NCBI GenBank assembly: GCA_964503615.1
Contig: CAZDBA010000146.1
Span: 1 to 12,110, forward strand
From: CAZDBA01 sp964503615
Lineage (GTDB): Bacteria > Planctomycetota > Planctomycetia > Pirellulales > Pirellulaceae
Direction of reading: 5' to 3'
Length of the DNA: 12,110 nt
Positions 6,939-12,110 of this stretch are shown piece by piece. The notes under the pieces are model-generated. The model was given only the letters and a program-made list of their open reading frames with translations. It was not told where the DNA came from and made no database searches. The number at the start of each line of letters is the position of its first letter. Positions within the stretch are counted from its first letter, which is position 1. Made by a program: the position numbers and the translations under genes.

Positions 6939-7484
6939 ATGATTCGTGGAATGTTGGCCTTGGGCCTGGCGTTAGTTTGTTCGAACTTGGTTCAAGCTCA
7001 ATCACAAGGTATTGATGGCCGAGAGGCTCCTGAGTGGGGCGTTACTCAATGGCATCAACTGCCCGATGGCAAAGAGTCGTTGGACCTTTCCGACTTCGAA
7101 GGCAAAACGGTTTACCTTTATTGCTTTCAATCCTGGTGCCCAGGTTGTCATTCCAGAGGCTTTCCTACGCTCAAAGCCGTTGCGGATCACTATGCGGGTG
7201 ATGACAAAGTCGCCTTTGTCGCTGTGCAAACTGTTTTCGAAGGCTTCTCAACCAATACGTTCGCGAAAGCAAAAGCCGTCGCGGAAAAGTTCGAACTCTC
7301 TATTCCGATTGGGCACACCGCAGGTAACCAGCAGAATCACACGCCAGAGCTGATGCGAAACTATCGAACCGGCGGCACGCCTTGGACGGTCATCATTGAT
7401 CCAGATGGACAAGTCCGATTTAATGGCTTTCACATTACCGAAGAAGACGCCGTTCAATTAATCGACGCACTCAAAGTGCCTTGA
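6939..7484 (+). CDS. Exported TlpA/redoxin-like thiol-disulfide protein
   Basis: A 181-residue thioredoxin-fold protein, probably acting on thiols outside the cytoplasm. Residues 1-20 form a signal peptide (MIRGMLALGLALVCSNLVQA) with a likely cut after V-Q-A. The Cys14 context (ALVC) is a poor lipobox, so a lipoprotein is less likely. The active site is WCPGC (Cys67 and Cys70), and the conserved cis-proline lies in GGTPWT (Pro148) before VIIDPDGQVRF, all typical of the AhpC/TSA-redoxin/TlpA group. The CPGC dipeptide differs from the CGPC of classical thioredoxins, and the long middle section (FEGFSTNTFAKAKAVAEKF) resembles peroxiredoxin-like TlpA proteins. No cytochrome-maturation or DsbD-like partner is adjacent, so the substrate is unknown. 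It is flanked by terminator candidates and is probably a single-gene unit. Confidence 0.85.
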   Translation: MIRGMLALGLALVCSNLVQAQSQGIDGREAPEWGVTQWHQLPDGKESLDLSDFEGKTVYLYCFQSWCPGCHSRGFPTLKAVADHYAGDDKVAFVAVQTVFEGFSTNTFAKAKAVAEKFELSIPIGHTAGNQQNHTPELMRNYRTGGTPWTVIIDPDGQVRFNGFHITEEDAVQLIDALKVP

Positions 7485-7485
7485 A

Positions 7486-7523
7486 CTGCTACCAACGAAT
7501 TGTTGGTTAGGCAGGGCGTTTTT
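7486..7523 (+). terminator. Probable intrinsic terminator after the redoxin gene
   Basis: Directly after the stop codon, ACCAAC (7491-7496) pairs perfectly with GTTGGT (7502-7507) around a 5-base loop. Outer bases CTGC (7486-7489) and GCAG (7511-7514) extend the stem across a small asymmetric bulge. GGCG and five T (7519-7523) follow. Stem, position and T-run together suggest a Rho-independent terminator. Confidence 0.6.
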
Positions 7524-7660
7524 GATTTCTTCCATTCTTTCCGGGCTTACTGTACCGTACTCCGCGGTGAGGCCCGGTTGATTCCCGTCAGCCTAGAAAG
7601 CGTGACGCGTACGGTCTCAGTCCAAAAACACACAAAAACCAAACGAGGGAAAAAGGAAAC

Positions 7661-7681
7661 AACCACCTTTGCTGGTTTTTT
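7661..7681 (+). terminator. Weak hairpin with T-run in the gap before the PAQR gene
   Basis: AACCA (7661-7665) pairs with TGGTT (7673-7677) around a 7-base loop, and the T-run continues to 7681. It resembles a short Rho-independent terminator but the stem has only five pairs. It lies in the roughly 300-base gap 7485-7784. In that gap an 80-codon frame (7500-7742, TTG start inside the previous terminator) looks spurious, and I see no other gene. Confidence 0.25.
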
Positions 7682-7784
7682 CGCTGCAAAGGAACTGGGG
7701 AAAGAAGGTTTCGGCGCCCTCAACCAAGTTCGTTTTCGATAACTGAGCTCCCAATTTCTACTATGCTGGAAATATTGAGGCTGA

Positions 7785-8513
7785 ATGAACGAACATTCAC
7801 CTAGCGAACTTTCGTTTGCGGTTAGTAGAACTGTCCTTACAGGTCTCGACTTTTTCTTCTCGTTTTTCGAAGCTGGATTTGTGGAACGCTCCAAGCCCGA
7901 AGAGTTCGTAAACACATCGACACATGGCATCGGTATCCTGCTGGTGTTGGTGGGCGCCGTTGTGCTTTTATGCTCGCTGTCCGATGAGGCTGGCATCAGA
8001 ATTTGGCTCGCATGTATTGTGTATCTACTGACGTTATTAAGCGTCTATGTCTGTTCGACTTTATCTCACTACTATTCCAGTCTTGAACGGAAGGCGCTTT
8101 TTCGCCAATTGGATCAAGCTTGCATCTACTTGTTGATCGTTGGTAGCTACACGCCCTTTTCGGTGGAATACTTACATGGCCTATGGTGGTCCAGCCTGTT
8201 GGGGCTGATGTGGACGATTGCGATCGTGGGAGCGATATCCAAAGTGTTCTTTGCCCATCGGATTCAACGTGTTTCGATTTGGTTGTATCTGGCATTAGGA
8301 TGGTTGCCTGCAATGGGAGGTGTGATGAACACCGACAGCCTGACACGAGAATGCCTGCTATGGATTGTGGGGGGAGGTGTGACCTATTCGCTGGGAACTA
8401 TTTTCCTGTTCAATGATCGAAAAGCACGGTATTTGCACGCGGTTTGGCACCTGTTTGTGATCGCAGGTAGCGTAATCCACTTCCTGGGAATCATGAAATG
8501 TGTGGTTCGCTAG
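7785..8513 (+). CDS. trhA: PAQR / hemolysin III family membrane protein (TrhA-like)
   Basis: A 242-residue integral membrane protein with about seven hydrophobic helices, of the hemolysin III branch of the PAQR/CREST superfamily. Bacterial members such as E. coli YqfA/TrhA are linked to membrane homeostasis; the 'hemolysin' name is historical. The expected motifs appear in order: EEFVNTSTHGIG (E40, N43, H47), then VCSTLSHYY with S91 and H95. LDQACIYLLIVGSYTPF carries D110, and HAVWHLFVIAGSVIHF carries H218, H222 and H232. S91, H95, D110, H218 and H222 are the likely metal-site set of this superfamily. About 35 residues precede the first conserved motif, including an extra hydrophobic stretch (LDFFFSFFEAGF), somewhat longer than usual. 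A later start is possible, but no better-placed ATG with a ribosome site is seen. It is transcribed alone. Confidence 0.9.
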   Translation: MNEHSPSELSFAVSRTVLTGLDFFFSFFEAGFVERSKPEEFVNTSTHGIGILLVLVGAVVLLCSLSDEAGIRIWLACIVYLLTLLSVYVCSTLSHYYSSLERKALFRQLDQACIYLLIVGSYTPFSVEYLHGLWWSSLLGLMWTIAIVGAISKVFFAHRIQRVSIWLYLALGWLPAMGGVMNTDSLTRECLLWIVGGGVTYSLGTIFLFNDRKARYLHAVWHLFVIAGSVIHFLGIMKCVVR

Positions 8514-8605
8514 ACAGACTTGCCCGATTCTTTGGGACAAATTCGACAGGTTTGATTACAGTAGACTTTTCTTTTTTATCTTTTGATTTCGTTTTTTGAT
8601 CGCTG

Positions 8606-9571
8606 ATGTCTGACATGAACTCCGGCGTATCCGTGTTGATGACCGCGTTCAACGGGATGCCTTATCTGCGACCTGCTGTCGATTCAATTCTCCAACAGAC
8701 GTTTGAGGATTTTGAGTTCATCATCGTCAACGATGGTTCGACAGAAGATTCGACTCGAGAATTTCTCGATTCAATCACCGATCCTCGTGTACGAGTTTTC
8801 CATGAGCCGAATCGAGGCACGGCAGGCGGATCCAACTTTGGCCTCCAGCATTGCAAGCGAAAGTACATTGCTCGCATGGATGCCGACGACATTTCTCTGC
8901 CAACGCGACTGGCTGAACAGTATGAATTTATGGAAGTCAATCCTGATGTCTCGCTAGTTGGGACTCAACTTCAGATAATTGGTGAAGAAAATCTCGGGAT
9001 CGAAGTCCAACTGCCGACCGAACACGAAACGATCTACAACGCGCTGTTGACTCTGGACCACGGCATGAATCATGGCTCCTGTTTCTACCGGAACGAGTTG
9101 ATTCAAAAAATTGGAGGGTATTGGAAGGTTCACAAATTCCATGACGATTGGGACATGTTCCTGCGAATGGGCGAAGTCGGCCGTCTCGCGAATCTTCCCA
9201 AGATCCTGTTCCATTACCGAACGTTGCCCGGCAGTCTGGTTGGAAGTCGATGGCGTGAAATGCGAGAGTATTTTCAGTACTCGGTAGACTGCGCAAAACG
9301 TCGAGCGGCTGGGCAATCCGAACTGGAGCCGGAAGAGTTCTTTGCGACTTTGGCAAACCGTCCCTGGTTAACACGTGCCATAGAATCGATGGGCATCTAT
9401 TCGCTGGCTCAATATCGAATCGCAACTGCTGAAATCTGTGCCCAGCAAAAACTACGAGGCTACAGCCGGCTGGGGTGGGCCGCTTTGTGTTCGCCGAAAC
9501 GAACATTCAATCGAATCGCCAGAATTCTTTCGATTAACAGCCAAAGAAAAAAAGTGGCTCAGGCAGAATAA
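8606..9571 (+). CDS. Family 2 (GT-A fold) glycosyltransferase
   Basis: A 321-residue protein with a typical GT2 domain. VSVLMTAFNGMPYLRPAVDS opens the nucleotide-sugar fold. FEFIIVNDGSTEDST carries the conserved Asp43, and YIARMDADD gives the metal-binding Asp92-x-Asp94. The acceptor-side motif is HDDWDMFLRMGEVGRLANLP. It probably adds a sugar from a UDP- or GDP-sugar donor to a surface polysaccharide, O-antigen-like chain or glycolipid at the cytoplasmic face. No transmembrane helix is evident. The last roughly 90 residues form a helical, basic extension (RIARILSINSQRKK) of unclear role. It is not in a polysaccharide cluster: upstream is the PAQR gene across a T-rich gap (8566-8598), and downstream DNA lacks related genes. 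No ribosome site precedes ATG 8606; ATG 8615 is a possible alternative. Donor and acceptor cannot be told from sequence. Confidence 0.92.
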   Translation: MSDMNSGVSVLMTAFNGMPYLRPAVDSILQQTFEDFEFIIVNDGSTEDSTREFLDSITDPRVRVFHEPNRGTAGGSNFGLQHCKRKYIARMDADDISLPTRLAEQYEFMEVNPDVSLVGTQLQIIGEENLGIEVQLPTEHETIYNALLTLDHGMNHGSCFYRNELIQKIGGYWKVHKFHDDWDMFLRMGEVGRLANLPKILFHYRTLPGSLVGSRWREMREYFQYSVDCAKRRAAGQSELEPEEFFATLANRPWLTRAIESMGIYSLAQYRIATAEICAQQKLRGYSRLGWAALCSPKRTFNRIARILSINSQRKKVAQAE

Positions 9572-9648
9572 TATTTTAAGGTTGAGATCAAGCATGTATT
9601 GCATCGACTTCCTTAAAGCTCGTCGAACCGGTCGACCGCCGTGTGTAG

Positions 9649-9663
9649 CATGGCAGTGCCATG
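9649..9663. repeat. Perfect odd palindrome CATGGCA-g-TGCCATG
   Basis: A 7-bp perfect dyad with a single central base lies 77 bases after the glycosyltransferase stop. It has the form of a dimeric regulator's binding site, but no promoter or regulator gene is adjacent. It could also be a remnant of a mobile element. Short dyads of this size do occur by chance. Confidence 0.4.
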
Positions 9664-9883
9664 AGTTAATCATAAGCGTCAAGCAAAGCAGGGTCTTGGC
9701 ACTCGTGGTACGGTCCTGACTCGCGTACGATTACGATGGATGAATCACCTATTGCTGGCCCCGGTAAAGATAGATTGGTGCTTTGCCAAGCAATTGCATT
9801 ATTTACTTTCACATCCACACTCCCAAAATTCAGCTGCATCTGCGTTAGAACAAATAAGGACATTTACCCAAACGCTGCCGCTC

Positions 9884-9911
9884 GCGTCAACAATTTGCCT
9901 GTCCTTTTGTT
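9884..9911 (+). repeat. Left arm of a 28-base inverted repeat
   Basis: This arm reads GCGTCAACAATTT then GCCTGTCCTTTTGTT and matches the reverse complement of 10593-10620 at 26 of 28 positions. Within the arm, CAACAA (9888-9893) can pair with TTGTTG (9907-9912) around a 13-base loop containing TGCCTGTCC. Both differences between the arms fall in that loop, and the inner AACAA/TTGTT stem is kept in both. Together the arms enclose about 680 bases including the orphan gene at 10021-10518. Confidence 0.7.
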
Positions 9912-10020
9912 GTGCTTCTTAAAGGGTTGAAGGAATATTTGTTGTGCCTGAAGGAGGCCTTTACCCACTTCCTGACGGAACTACTGGGCCTCCCAGAACC
10001 TCGCTGAAAGGGATAATCCT

Positions 10021-10518
10021 GTGGATGATCAATTGGAATACACTAAAAAAAGACTAGGCATGCTTCAAGAGTTGACGACGTATAGTGTTGAAATGCGCAG
10101 GTTGACTCAAGAACATTCGTTCAGATTTGGTTTTATAAGAGGTCATTATGGAATCGGAGTTGTGCAAGCTAAGGGATCGCTTCTTAAGAATTTGGCCCTT
10201 GAGATTGTGCCGCATCTGACAGACGTAGATTCGGATGATTTGGGCAGTATGGAAGTGGAGTTATCTTATTCCTGTCGCTATTTTGAAAATGGAGAAAGAG
10301 ACATTCGCTATTTTCCGTACTGGTATTATTCAAAGCTTTGCTACGAAGGTTCATCGAATGACTTGCATCCTCGATACGAAGAGTTAATTGGTAAGGTGGT
10401 GAATGAATTGCTTGCAATTGGCCCCAAGAAAGTGATGAAATTAGGGCGATTACTACCGCCGGTGGCGAGCTTAAAGGGTGACGAATTGAAAGAAAGAGGA
10501 GAGGGGAGAGCGAGGTAG
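10021..10518 (+). CDS. Orphan hypothetical protein inside the inverted-repeat pair
   Basis: A 165-residue frame starting at GTG 10021, supported by AAAGGGA (10007-10013) 7 bases upstream. I do not recognise the family. The first 145 residues look like a soluble mixed alpha/beta protein: an N-terminal helix (YTKKRLGMLQELTTYSVEMR), then FRFGFIRGHYGIGVV. A Tyr-rich strand region follows (MEVELSYSCRYFENGE, DIRYFPYWYYSKL), then an amphipathic helix (YEELIGKVVNELLAIG). No signal peptide, membrane helix or catalytic motif is evident. The last 20 residues (DELKERGEGRAR at the end) are encoded by a purine-rich low-complexity tract, so the original C-terminus may have been replaced or extended. Hand-counted G+C over 10021-10380 is 147/360 (about 41%), against 87/180 (about 48%) for the start of the glycosyltransferase. 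That fits, but does not prove, separate ancestry. Confidence 0.6.
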   Translation: MDDQLEYTKKRLGMLQELTTYSVEMRRLTQEHSFRFGFIRGHYGIGVVQAKGSLLKNLALEIVPHLTDVDSDDLGSMEVELSYSCRYFENGERDIRYFPYWYYSKLCYEGSSNDLHPRYEELIGKVVNELLAIGPKKVMKLGRLLPPVASLKGDELKERGEGRAR

Positions 10519-10592
10519 AATAAAGAACATGAGCCAAGGACAAGCAAAAGGATGTAGGGGGTGAACATGGGGCCACCGAGGGGGGAAGAAAG

Positions 10593-10620
10593 AACAAAAG
10601 GACAGGCATGTTGTTGACGC
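10593..10620 (-). repeat. Right arm of the 28-base inverted repeat
   Basis: Read on the minus strand this arm is GCGTCAACAACAT then GCCTGTCCTTTTGTT, matching the left arm (9884-9911) except at two adjacent bases. It keeps the inner AACAA/TTGTT stem. It lies 74 bases after the orphan gene's stop, within a strongly purine-biased stretch. Confidence 0.7.
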
Positions 10621-10882
10621 ACAAAGGATACACTGCTTGAGTCTTTGAAGTTCTTTTTTGTTTCCTTGAATCAAACACGGATTCCCTGAGCGGACAGCCT
10701 GAGAAGCAACACAGGTTTCCTGCAGGCAATGGCTATTTATTTTTGAGGCTTGTCGGCAACTTGTTCTGACCATGTTTTCAGAGGCTTGAATTGAGAAACG
10801 ACTGAAAGGCTCCAGTACTAGCTTCCAATACGCTCAGCAACTCGATACCATTGAGTTGTCTAATGATCGTCAAGGAAATCGC

Positions 10883-10910
10883 GTCGATTCAATCCCCAAG
10901 GCAAATCGAC
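10883..10910. repeat. Inverted repeat GTCGATT...AATCGAC
   Basis: GTCGATT (10883-10889) and AATCGAC (10904-10910) form a perfect 7-bp stem with a 14-base loop, about 125 bases upstream of the small membrane protein gene. It may be an operator or leader structure for that gene; no promoter elements were identified to support this. Confidence 0.3.
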
Positions 10911-11034
10911 ACGAGTTTCGCGGCTAAGTTCAACATGATTTTATGAATCATCGCGGCAATGCCGATGCAGATGAAAAGCGAAGCGCCCGCGACGAGTCAC
11001 AAAATACTATTCGTTATCCCGCTTCAAAAAGATC

Positions 11035-11475
11035 ATGGCGTTCCGGAATCCTGAATCTCGATTCGGTTTTTTTCTGATCCCTACTCTCGCAATCTGCTTT
11101 TTCGCGTTTTGCTATATGCAAACTGGCAGGGCCGACATCCGCTACGAGTTGAGAGTCGCTGTTTGCGCGACTTGGATTAGCATTGCAACACTTGTTTTGT
11201 TGCTAATCTTTTCTGCGATAAAAAACCGATTTCGATTTCAAATACAAACGTTATTCGAATTGACCATGGTCGTTGCAATCATCTTGGCAGGATTTTCTGC
11301 TCAAACCTTCTTGCAAAAAAGGCTTACTAAACTGGAAGCGAAACAGGAAAGACTGACACGTCTGTACAGGCGTGTGACAATGTCGCCAACGGGTTTCAAA
11401 ATACGGTGGAAAGAACTTGAAATTTCCGCCTCAATCAAGGCCGATAGACGACTGAATTCGAACCTGAAGCGCTGA
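11035..11475 (+). CDS. Small three-helix membrane protein, planctomycete-type
   Basis: A 146-residue hypothetical protein with three hydrophobic helices at roughly residues 12-28, 40-61 and 71-88. A charged, coiled-coil-like segment (92-113, with LTKLEAKQERLTRLYRR) and a basic tail follow. The third helix is introduced by RFRFQIQTLFELTMVVA (65-81). From memory this resembles the 'RF-x-LRTLL-x-LT-x-VA' motif found before a membrane helix in many small uncharacterised planctomycete proteins. No enzyme motif is present. By the positive-inside rule, the Arg/Lys-rich stretches at 63-67 and after residue 94 would need to be reconciled with topology, so I do not assign orientation. ATG 11035 lacks a clear ribosome site. 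No operon partner is visible. Existence as a gene is likely; function is unknown. Confidence 0.65.
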   Translation: MAFRNPESRFGFFLIPTLAICFFAFCYMQTGRADIRYELRVAVCATWISIATLVLLLIFSAIKNRFRFQIQTLFELTMVVAIILAGFSAQTFLQKRLTKLEAKQERLTRLYRRVTMSPTGFKIRWKELEISASIKADRRLNSNLKR

Positions 11476-11567
11476 TAACAACTCTTCGAAATGCTAGTTT
11501 TTCCCCCGTAACAACCAATAATAACTCTTCAAACTACCACCAGAACCGGCAATAATAAGCCTAGAAG

Positions 11568-11582
11568 CCTGCTGTTTGCAGG
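11568..11582. repeat. Short hairpin CCTGC-TGTTT-GCAGG
   Basis: A perfect 5-bp stem with a 5-base loop lies between the small membrane protein gene and the last reading frame. No T-run follows, so it is not a typical terminator. An imperfect 16-base direct repeat (ATAAyAACTCTTCrAA, 14/16 identical) lies just upstream at 11475-11490 and 11518-11533. Neither has an assigned role. Confidence 0.3.
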
Positions 11583-11617
11583 TGACAAACAAGTCATTCC
11601 CCATTAAGTAAACCTTT

Positions 11618-11622
11618 AGGAG
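11618..11622 (+). promoter_or_regulatory. Shine-Dalgarno-like AGGAG without a start codon after it
   Basis: AGGAG is followed by CTAAAACTTCCC; no ATG, GTG or TTG in the downstream open frame lies within normal spacing. If it is functional, the start codon of the final reading frame has been lost, is non-canonical, or is miscalled in the sequence. Confidence 0.3.
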
Positions 11623-11737
11623 CTAAAACTTCCCAAATTTTGAACAATACCTACTGGCGACCTCGAGGGATGCGGCCCAACTTCTAGATTCATTCGAAAC
11701 ACCACCTGCTTTCGAATTATGGAACAACCCAGTGATC

Positions 11738-12110
11738 ATGTCGGCGAGAGGATATAGCACTCTTAGTCCGCCAGGTAATCGAACCCTGATTGCAGACGAG
11801 ATTTTTCGCAGTTGCAATGCTCACAACTTTTGTGACGACGGCCACTACTTAATTGATGGGGGAATCAGCAAACGAAGGAGACTTTGGTTGATCTATCAAT
11901 TCAACTCTCTTACTGGCTACGACGGGCAACACAATTACACCTCGGTTTACGCTCTACTTACCGCCGTCACAGATGAACAGAATACGACCGATGTCTTCTT
12001 CGGTTTTGACTCGAAGCACCATGACACGCTTTCTAGGCTCGTATTTGACAATCCAGAATCTCGTTTGAGACGTAAGGTTCTCAAGGACACTCTGTGGCAT
12101 GCTGTTCACA
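11738..12110 (+). CDS. Unidentified protein, runs off the window; start uncertain
   Basis: The frame is open from 11627 to the window end with no stop. ATG 11738 is the first ATG in frame (GTG 11732 and CTG 11654 are alternatives). From it come 124 residues including SARGYSTLSPPGNRTLIADE, CNAHNFCDDGHYLIDGG, RRRLWLIYQFNSLTGYDGQH, DVFFGFDSKHHDTLSRLVFD and RRKVLKDTLWHAVH. The composition is protein-like, with aromatic and charged residues evenly spread, but I recognise no family. The 37 codons before the ATG also read like protein (FEQYLLATSRDAAQLLDSFE, FELWNNPV), and a strong AGGAG (11618-11622) lies just before them without a start codon at the right distance. The gene may therefore use an unusual start, or have lost its start by mutation. 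Confidence 0.45.
   Translation, partial: MSARGYSTLSPPGNRTLIADEIFRSCNAHNFCDDGHYLIDGGISKRRRLWLIYQFNSLTGYDGQHNYTSVYALLTAVTDEQNTTDVFFGFDSKHHDTLSRLVFDNPESRLRRKVLKDTLWHAVH

Larger units (their letters stand above)
9572..10020. other. Gene-poor region holding palindromes and the left inverted-repeat arm
   Basis: About 449 bases with no supported gene; several 60-65 codon frames on both strands overlap each other and show no protein character. Visible structures, in order, are an odd palindrome CATGGCA-g-TGCCATG at 9649-9663, the left arm of a 28-base inverted repeat (9884-9911), and a 9-base direct repeat TTGTTGTGC (9907-9915 and 9939-9947). A GC-rich hairpin CTGGG-CCT-CCCAG lies at 9984-9996, 24 bases before the next gene. 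The region may be the edge of an acquired or repeat-derived segment. Confidence 0.55.
10519..11034. other. Gene-poor region with purine-rich tract, right repeat arm and small hairpins
   Basis: About 516 bases with no supported gene on either strand. The first 100 bases continue the purine-rich tract that begins in the preceding gene and end in the right inverted-repeat arm (10593-10620). A degenerate internal copy of that arm may lie at 10523-10542, where AAGAACA and AAGGACA recur. A T-rich stretch follows at about 10650. Farther on are two inverted repeats: CAACTC/GAGTTG (10838-10843 and 10853-10858) and GTCGATT/AATCGAC (10883-10889 and 10904-10910). Minus-strand frames of 93-181 codons here are low-complexity Ser/Pro/Leu translations of the purine tract. 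Confidence 0.55.

Noticed and set aside
7547..7996. A 149-codon minus-strand frame over the gap before the PAQR gene
   Set aside because: It overlaps the start of the PAQR gene on the opposite strand, has no ribosome site and shows only a Ser/Thr/Lys-rich composition.
10184..10729. A 181-codon minus-strand frame
   Set aside because: Much of it is the complement of the purine-rich tract and reads as low-complexity Ser/Pro/Leu; the rest is antisense to the orphan gene, which has a better start.

Overview
The window looks like bacterial chromosome from a planctomycete, probably a Rhodopirellula-like member of the Pirellulales. This rests on inference from gene content, on intergenic CTTTCGC-type palindromes that I recall from that group, on scarce Shine-Dalgarno sites, and on a small membrane protein with the planctomycete-style 'RF-x-QTL-x-LT-x-VVA' membrane motif. 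No 16S rRNA or other taxonomic marker is present.

Positions 1-9571 are mostly ordinary housekeeping DNA. A cut-off gene end (2-166, +) converges on glmS (414-2285, -), which makes glucosamine-6-phosphate, and a nested palindrome pair lies between them. glmS diverges from a CinA-family gene (2631-3839, +). That gene ends 3 bases from a convergent isochorismatase-fold hydrolase (3843-4409, -). The hydrolase diverges from the overlapping operon hslV-hslU (4700-6621, +), the two-part ATP-dependent HslUV protease, which is followed by a good terminator candidate. Next come three separate plus-strand genes: an exported TlpA/redoxin-like thiol-disulfide protein (6939-7484), a PAQR/hemolysin III membrane protein (7785-8513) and a family 2 glycosyltransferase (8606-9571).

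Positions 9572-12110 are different: gene-poor, with lower G+C, rich in repeats and holding only unrecognised genes. A 28-base imperfect inverted repeat (9884-9911 and 10593-10620) brackets an orphan 165-residue gene (10021-10518). A strongly purine-biased tract follows that gene. Then come a small three-helix membrane protein (11035-11475) and an unrecognised reading frame that runs off the window end and lacks a convincing start codon.

The most interesting points are the inverted-repeat-bounded orphan cassette, the CinA protein whose C-terminal amidase domain has lost its catalytic residues, the GYYG (not GYVG) pore loop in HslU, and the startless final frame. I found no rRNA, tRNA, CRISPR array, transposase or complete insertion sequence.
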